A stretch of 10,655 bases of DNA, from positions 1 through 10,655 of the forward strand of contig JBBIST010000097.1 in the NCBI GenBank assembly GCA_037441125.1, given 5' to 3'. The notes under the pieces were generated by a model that saw nothing but the letters and a program-made list of their open reading frames with translations, did no database searches and was not told the origin of the DNA. Source of the DNA: JALHMQ01 sp037441125. GTDB lineage: Bacteria; Pseudomonadota; Gammaproteobacteria; Burkholderiales; Burkholderiaceae_F. Below, one piece after another: positions 6,346 to 10,655 of this stretch (positions are counted from its first letter, which is position 1; the number at the start of each line of letters is the position of its first letter). A program made the position numbers and the translations under genes.

Positions 6346-8649
6346 TCAGGCCGCGTGCCGGGCCACCGGCACCTGTGCGTCGCCGCCGGTCTCGGCCCGC
6401 GCCAGGCGGCGGAACACAATCGTCACCGTGGCGCCGCCCGGCGTGCCTGGATGCCGGTTGACCAGCTCGATACGCGCGCCGTGCTCGTCGACGATCTTCT
6501 TCACCATCGCCAGACCGAGCCCGGTGCCTCCAGGTTTCGTGGTCACGTAGGGCTCGAAGGCACGGCGAAGTATATTCGCCGGAAACCCCGGCCCGTCGTC
6601 CTCGACCGCCAGGCGCACGCCGGTGGCGCCGCCGGCGCCGCCCGGCTCGTCGGTGCGCACCGGCTCCGTGCGCACGACGATGCGTGCGCCGGCAGCCGGA
6701 GCCAAGCTTGCCGCTTCGATCGCTTCGAGCGCATTGGCGAGCAGGTTGTGGATCACCTGGCGCAACTGGCCGGCGTCGCCGAGGATCGGCGGCAGAGGCG
6801 AAACGAGCTGGGTCTGCACGGCGGCGCCGGCGGTCCGGTACAGCGACACCACTTCTTCGATCAGCGCGTTCAGGTCGAGCGCGGCCAGCCGCGCCGGCGG
6901 CAAGCGCGCGTAGTCGCGGAAGTCGTCGACCATGCGTTTCATCGCCGCCACCTGGCTGACGATCGTGGCCGCGCCGCGCGTCAGCACCTCGGCCTGCTCG
7001 GGCGGCAGGCGTGGCGCAAGCTTCATCTGCAGGCGCTCGGCTGCAAGCTGGATCGGCGTCAGCGGGTTCTTGATCTCGTGCGCCAGGCGGCGCGCGACCT
7101 CGCCCCAGGCCACGGCGCGCTGCGCCGAGATCACCTGCGTGATGTCGTCGAACACGACCACGTAGCCCGGTCCGTCGTCCAGCGGCAGGCGCGAGCCGCG
7201 CGCCAGCAATGCCAGCGGCTCGGCCGCCGGGGCGGCGCCGGCGCGGGCGACCTCGATCTGCCGCTGCCACGAGTCCTTGGGAGTGGCCGACAGCGACAGG
7301 TCCTCGAAGGCGCCGGCCAGCTTGGCGGCGAGTGCCGGCACCAGGTCGTGCAGGCGTTCGCCCGCGTGCGGCGCCAGCGAAAGACCGAGGATGCGGCTGG
7401 CGCCGTAGTTGGCGGTCACCAGGCGCCATTCGTGATTGGCGACCAGCACGCCGGCCGAGAGGTTGGCCAGAACGCGCTCGAGGTAGGCCTTGGCCTGTTC
7501 CAGCTCGCGCTGCTTGGCCTCGACCGTGTCGCGCGCCTGCCCGAGCTGTTCGGTCATCGCATTGAAGGCGCGTGCCAGTGCGCTCAGTTCGTCGTCGCCG
7601 CGGAACTCGCGCACGCGGCGCCGGAAGTCGCCCTCGCCGACGGCGCGCGTGCCTTCGGCGACGTACAGCAACGGCGCCGTCATCGAGCCGGCGAGCAGCA
7701 CCGCCGCCGCGACCGCGGCAAACAACGCCAGCAGCAGTGTCAGCGTCAGCGTCAGCGTGTAGATCTGGCGCAGGCCGCTGCGCGACAGCGCCAGCTCCTG
7801 GTACTCGCGGTAGCCGTCCTGCAGGGCCTGTGCGTTGGCTGCCACCGACGGCGGCACGTGCTGTACCAACTGCAGGAAGCGGCGCTCGCCGGCAAGCGCC
7901 AGCGGTGCTTCGACCGACCCGGCGACGAGCGCGACGTTCGCGTGCGGCACCGGAACGATCACGCGCGTGCGCAGCCCATGCTGCGGGTCGGTCGACAGCG
8001 GATCGCCCTCGATCAGCGCCACGCTGCGCTGAATCCGCGCCTGCCGCAACTGCGCCACCGGCGGCAGCGTCGGCGCAAAGGCGGCGTCGCGCGCGCTGCT
8101 GGCGCCGAGCAGTTGACCGCCGGCGCTGATCAGCGCCGCCTCCTGCACGCCGGCGCGCTCGCGCGCGCGATCGAGCGCGGCCAACTGGCCGTCCTCGGCC
8201 ACCTCGGCCAGTTCGAGGGCGATCGCGCGTGCCTTGCCGTTGAGCTCGGCGAGCTGCGCTTCGAGCGCGGCGCGCCCGAGCGTCAGACCTGACTCCAGCG
8301 CGCGGTCGACGCGCACCTCGAACCAGCTCTCGATCGAGCGCGACAGAAACTCGACCGAGACGACGTAGATCAGCAGTCCGGGCAGCGCTCCGAGCAGCGC
8401 GAAGGCGAGCGCGAAACGCGCCATCAGCCGCGCGCCGAAACGGCGCTGGCGCAAGCGGCGCACCAGGCGCGCGACCAGCAGCGCCACCAGCACCGCCAGC
8501 GTCAGTGCCACCAGCCCGTTGGCCACCAGCAGCAGCGGATAGTGGCGCTGGAAGGCGGCGGTGTTGCCGGCCGCGGTCGCCAGCAGATACAGCAGCGCGA
8601 CGCCGATCGCCAGCGCGATCGGCACGGCATAGCGGATCGCGCGCGACAT
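6346..8649 (-). CDS. ntrY: NtrY-like membrane sensor histidine kinase
   Basis: This is an inner-membrane sensor kinase predicted to phosphorylate the regulator encoded next. Counting from the ATG at 8649 (767 residues), hydrophobic helices lie near 8-26, 38-61, 78-98 and 297-321. A periplasmic region of about 190 residues (103-293) lies between the third and fourth. A HAMP domain (323-374), a PAS domain (about 388-508) and HisKA follow, with phospho-acceptor H524 in RRLAHEIKNPLTP. The ATPase domain shows N-box N635/N639, the G1 motif DDGPGF (684-689) and GTGLGLA (708-714). The HEIKNPLTPIQLAAERL-type H-box and four-helix layout are typical of NtrY. A GTG two codons upstream (8655) is an alternative start; I prefer the ATG because a weak GAG is better spaced and an in-frame stop lies further upstream. 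The signal sensed is unknown. NtrYX in other bacteria is linked to nitrogen, redox or envelope control. Confidence 0.95.
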   Translation of the reverse strand: MSRAIRYAVPIALAIGVALLYLLATAAGNTAAFQRHYPLLLVANGLVALTLAVLVALLVARLVRRLRQRRFGARLMARFALAFALLGALPGLLIYVVSVEFLSRSIESWFEVRVDRALESGLTLGRAALEAQLAELNGKARAIALELAEVAEDGQLAALDRARERAGVQEAALISAGGQLLGASSARDAAFAPTLPPVAQLRQARIQRSVALIEGDPLSTDPQHGLRTRVIVPVPHANVALVAGSVEAPLALAGERRFLQLVQHVPPSVAANAQALQDGYREYQELALSRSGLRQIYTLTLTLTLLLALFAAVAAAVLLAGSMTAPLLYVAEGTRAVGEGDFRRRVREFRGDDELSALARAFNAMTEQLGQARDTVEAKQRELEQAKAYLERVLANLSAGVLVANHEWRLVTANYGASRILGLSLAPHAGERLHDLVPALAAKLAGAFEDLSLSATPKDSWQRQIEVARAGAAPAAEPLALLARGSRLPLDDGPGYVVVFDDITQVISAQRAVAWGEVARRLAHEIKNPLTPIQLAAERLQMKLAPRLPPEQAEVLTRGAATIVSQVAAMKRMVDDFRDYARLPPARLAALDLNALIEEVVSLYRTAGAAVQTQLVSPLPPILGDAGQLRQVIHNLLANALEAIEAASLAPAAGARIVVRTEPVRTDEPGGAGGATGVRLAVEDDGPGFPANILRRAFEPYVTTKPGGTGLGLAMVKKIVDEHGARIELVNRHPGTPGGATVTIVFRRLARAETGGDAQVPVARHAA
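7735..7758 (-). repeat. Hexanucleotide tandem repeat in the last TM helix of NtrY
   Basis: Minus-strand ACGCTG occurs three times in a row followed by the variant ACACTG, encoding four Thr-Leu pairs at residues 298-305. This is the start of the fourth TM helix, just before HAMP. Gain or loss of a unit keeps frame but would shift the helix by two residues. Confidence 0.85.
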
Positions 8650-8734
8650 CAGCACACGCTCGATGGCCGTGCCGGCGCCGGCCGCAAGGCGGCGGATCGC
8701 GAGCCGTCAGTGGTCACGCTTCGAGGCTCCGGTG

Positions 8735-8754
8735 CGCGGCGGCGCGCCGCCGCG
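8735..8754. repeat. Perfect 20-bp GC palindrome after the DUF4390 stop codon
   Basis: Ten bases, cgcggcggcg, are followed directly by their exact reverse complement. The palindrome starts 2 nt past the DUF4390 TGA. In RNA it would form a GC-only stem with a tight loop. No T run follows, so it is not a classical intrinsic terminator. It could be an mRNA 3' stabiliser, a partial terminator or a protein-binding site. The rest of the 107-nt gap up to the kinase start shows no promoter or small gene. Confidence 0.5.
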
Positions 8755-8756
8755 AG

Positions 8757-9392
8757 TCAACGCGTCAGATCGGCCGCGACCTCGACACTGCGCCAGTCGG
8801 AGGCGAGCGTCCAGTCCCGGTCGGTCAGGGCGTTGATCTGGAACGGTCGCGGCAACTGGCTGGTGTCCAGACGCATCCGCACCTGCGCGTGATAGGTCGC
8901 GTCCGGCCGCAGCGTAGCGCGCTCCAGCACCGGCCAGCCGCGCACGCGCCGCATCGCCGCCAGCGCCTCTTCGAGGGTGTCGAAAGGCAGCGCCAGGGTG
9001 CCGCGCGCCAGCCGATACTGGCGCGTGAGCGCGCTGTAGGTGAGCCGATAGCCGAGCGAGCGCTGCGCCAGTTGGCGGTCGAACCAGTACCAGCGGCTGC
9101 GGTACAGCTCGAACTCGATCACGAAGTACAGCGCGATGCCGCGCCGGACCGCGTCTTCCAGTGCCGGCGGCAGAGAGAAGTCGAAGTCGGCGTCGAGCAG
9201 CACCGCCGGTTCGCCGCCGTCGGCCGTCGCCAGCGACAACTGCGCCTGGCCGACCGCGATCCGGTCGGCGGCGAGCGACGCAGACGCGAACAGCACCAGC
9301 ACGGCGGCCAGCGCCGCCGCCAGCGCCCGCGACGCGCAGCCGGGCCGGACGGCCGGGGCGCCTGCTGCTGGAGTCCGGGCCGCGCACCGCAT
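8757..9392 (-). CDS. Exported DUF4390 family protein
   Basis: This is a 211-residue protein of unknown function. It begins with an Arg-rich segment, a hydrophobic core (about 22-40) and a likely signal peptidase site after SLA (residue 41), so it should be periplasmic or membrane-anchored. The mature part is probably beta-rich. It contains the stretches I associate with DUF4390: ELYRSRWYWFD (95-105) and SLGYRLTYSALTRQYRL (112-128). The start is the ATG at 9392, 11 nt after the rsmB stop. An upstream start at 9614 would overlap rsmB by about 210 nt with Arg/Ala-rich sequence and is unlikely. No Shine-Dalgarno sequence is visible, so translation may be coupled to rsmB. Its place before the NtrY-like kinase suggests a role linked to the envelope signal that kinase senses, but that is inference only. 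Confidence 0.88.
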   Translation of the reverse strand: MRCAARTPAAGAPAVRPGCASRALAAALAAVLVLFASASLAADRIAVGQAQLSLATADGGEPAVLLDADFDFSLPPALEDAVRRGIALYFVIEFELYRSRWYWFDRQLAQRSLGYRLTYSALTRQYRLARGTLALPFDTLEEALAAMRRVRGWPVLERATLRPDATYHAQVRMRLDTSQLPRPFQINALTDRDWTLASDWRSVEVAADLTR

Positions 9393-9403
9393 GATCGGGC
9401 AGG

Positions 9404-10655
9404 TCAGTCGTGCTTTTCCAGCAGCGCGTAGAAGAAGCCGTCGTGCACGTGTGGCAAGCCGTCGGTGCGCTCGGCTGCGGCTTGCGCCGGCAGCAGTTGC
9501 AGGGATGGCGGCGCGCCCGGATCGCACCCCGGCAGCGGCAGCGCCCGCGCATCGGGTGTGCGGGCCAGGAAGCTGCGAACCTGTCGGCTGCCTTCGTCGG
9601 CGAACAGCGAGCACACCGCGTAAAGCAATCTACCAGCCGGCCCCAGCAGCGGCCACAGGGCATCGAGCAGTTGCCTCTGCTGCGTCGCTAATTGCGCAAC
9701 ATCGCCGGCGCGCCGCAGCCATGGGATGTCCGGGTGGCGGCGAACGATGCCGCTCGCCGTGCACGGGGCATCGAGCAGGATGCGGTCGTAGCGCGAATAG
9801 GGCAGGGCGCCGGCGCTCGCGAGGTGCACGACGTCGCCGGCCAGGACGCCGACGCGTGCGCCCGGATGCCGGCCCAGGCGCGCCAGATTGTCGTCGATGC
9901 GCGCGATGCGATCGCGGTCGCGGTCGACTGCAGTGAGGTCGATCGCGGCGAGCGCGGCCAGGTGCGCGGTCTTGCCGCCGGGCGCGGCGCAGGCGTCGAG
10001 CACGCGCATGCCGTCGGCCGCGCCGAGGAAGGGCGCGGCGAGTTGGCTGCCTGCGTCCTGGACCGTGACCTCGCCGGCGGCGAAGCCGGCAATCGCCTCG
10101 ACCGGACGCGGCGCGCGCAGCCAGACGCCGTCGGCGCCCACGGCGACGGCGTCGACTCCCGCCTGCGCCAGCCGCTCGAGATAGGCGGCGCGCGTCGTGC
10201 GCAGCGGGTTGACGCGAAGCATCAGCGGCGGCGGTTGGCGCTGCACTTGCACGATCGCCGGCCACTCGCGCGGGTGATCTTGCTGCAGCCGCTGCAGCCA
10301 CCAGGCGGGCAGATTGAAGCGCACCGCCGGATCGCGTTCGCACTCGGCCACCAGCGACTCGCGCTGGCGCAGGGTGTTGCGCAGCACGGCGTTGACGAAG
10401 CCGGCGGCGCTGGCGGTCGCCGCGTCGGCACGCGCCGCGCGCACCGCTTGGTCGACCACCGCGTAGTCGGCGTGACGCGGCACCAGCAGTTGCGCCAGTG
10501 CGGCGCCGAGCAAGGCCGACAGAAGCGGTGTCGGCGGCCGCGCCGCCAAGCGCGCGACGATCGCGTCGGCGAGCGCGCGCTGGCGGGCGGCGGCGTAGGC
10601 CACATCCTGCGCCGCCGCTGTCACGCGCGGGTGCAGCCGCTCGCCCGCAGGCATG
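9404..10655 (-). CDS. rsmB: 16S rRNA (cytosine-967-C5) methyltransferase RsmB, 5' end probably outside the window
   Basis: RsmB transfers a methyl group from S-adenosylmethionine to C967 of 16S rRNA. The visible 416 codons start at an ATG one base from the edge. An N-terminal NusB-like helical RNA-binding domain (to about 110) precedes the Rossmann-like methyltransferase domain. Motifs are DACAAPGGKT (220-229, SAM binding), acidic D244, DAPC with C298, VRRHPDIPWLR (304-314), and catalytic-type C348 in AVCSLFADEG. HDGFFYA (404-410) is the usual C-terminal signature. Compared with E. coli RsmB (429 residues) the first roughly 35 residues of the NusB-like domain seem missing, so the true start probably lies to the right of base 10655 and the ATG here is internal. 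In many proteobacteria fmt precedes rsmB. The downstream DUF4390 gene follows after 11 nt. Confidence 0.95.
   Translation of the reverse strand, partial: MPAGERLHPRVTAAAQDVAYAAARQRALADAIVARLAARPPTPLLSALLGAALAQLLVPRHADYAVVDQAVRAARADAATASAAGFVNAVLRNTLRQRESLVAECERDPAVRFNLPAWWLQRLQQDHPREWPAIVQVQRQPPPLMLRVNPLRTTRAAYLERLAQAGVDAVAVGADGVWLRAPRPVEAIAGFAAGEVTVQDAGSQLAAPFLGAADGMRVLDACAAPGGKTAHLAALAAIDLTAVDRDRDRIARIDDNLARLGRHPGARVGVLAGDVVHLASAGALPYSRYDRILLDAPCTASGIVRRHPDIPWLRRAGDVAQLATQQRQLLDALWPLLGPAGRLLYAVCSLFADEGSRQVRSFLARTPDARALPLPGCDPGAPPSLQLLPAQAAAERTDGLPHVHDGFFYALLEKHD

Noticed and set aside
3803..6550. Plus-strand open frame of 915 codons opposite trkA and ntrX
   Set aside because: It is antisense to two well-supported genes, is full of His, Arg, Gln and Ala as expected for a GC-biased shadow frame, and shows no recognisable domain.
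6355..8292. Plus-strand open frame of 645 codons opposite ntrY
   Set aside because: It lies wholly antisense to a kinase with all its motifs; the Arg/Gln/His-rich product has no family features.
9393..9614. N-terminal extension of the DUF4390 gene to 9614
   Set aside because: It would overlap rsmB deeply and place about 74 Arg/Ala-rich residues before a good signal peptide that starts at 9392.
1..10655. tRNA, rRNA, insertion sequence, phage or defence genes
   Set aside because: No such genes, terminal inverted repeats, transposase motifs or RNA gene signatures were recognised; nearly all bases belong to the eight genes listed.

Overview
The window is a GC-rich (roughly 70%) bacterial chromosome segment in which every supported gene lies on the minus strand. 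Read right to left in transcription order it is rsmB, a DUF4390 gene, an ntrY-type sensor kinase, an ntrX-type response regulator, trkA, then a TRAP transporter set dctP-dctQ-dctM. The rsmB/DUF4390/ntrY/ntrX/trkA order is one I associate with Betaproteobacteria (Burkholderiales or relatives). The GC content, Ala/Arg-rich proteins and GC-biased third codon positions fit that. The assignment rests on remembered synteny and not on a search.

Region 1 (about 8757-10655) holds a 16S rRNA m5C967 methyltransferase (RsmB), whose N-terminus probably lies beyond the right edge, followed after 11 nt by an exported DUF4390 protein. Region 2 (5474-8649) is a two-component system: a four-TM NtrY-like kinase with HAMP, PAS, HisKA and HATPase domains, and a partner regulator with a receiver domain and a Fis-type HTH. 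The regulator has no AAA+ sigma-54 activation domain; a 38-residue Ala/Pro linker occupies that position. Region 3 (4025-5440) is TrkA, the NAD-binding regulatory subunit of K+ uptake. No trkH channel gene follows it in this window.

Region 4 (1-3872) is a separate transcription unit. It has its own candidate sigma-70 promoter, with the -10 hexamer inside the loop of a perfect 9-bp inverted repeat, a clear Shine-Dalgarno sequence, and genes for a TakP-like (2-oxo acid family) periplasmic binding protein, a small DctQ permease and a large DctM permease. DctM is unusually long: at least 649 residues are visible and the gene runs off the left edge. It carries a hydrophilic insert of about 100 residues with repeated V/L-Q-E-P units.

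Most of the window is ordinary housekeeping and transport. I do not see a defence island, mobile element, CRISPR array, RNA gene or other clearly new multi-gene system. The points worth a second look are the AAA+-less NtrX, the expanded DctM, the promoter/inverted-repeat arrangement before dctP, and a hexanucleotide tandem repeat inside the last TM helix of the kinase. The long plus-strand open frames are antisense shadows of these genes.
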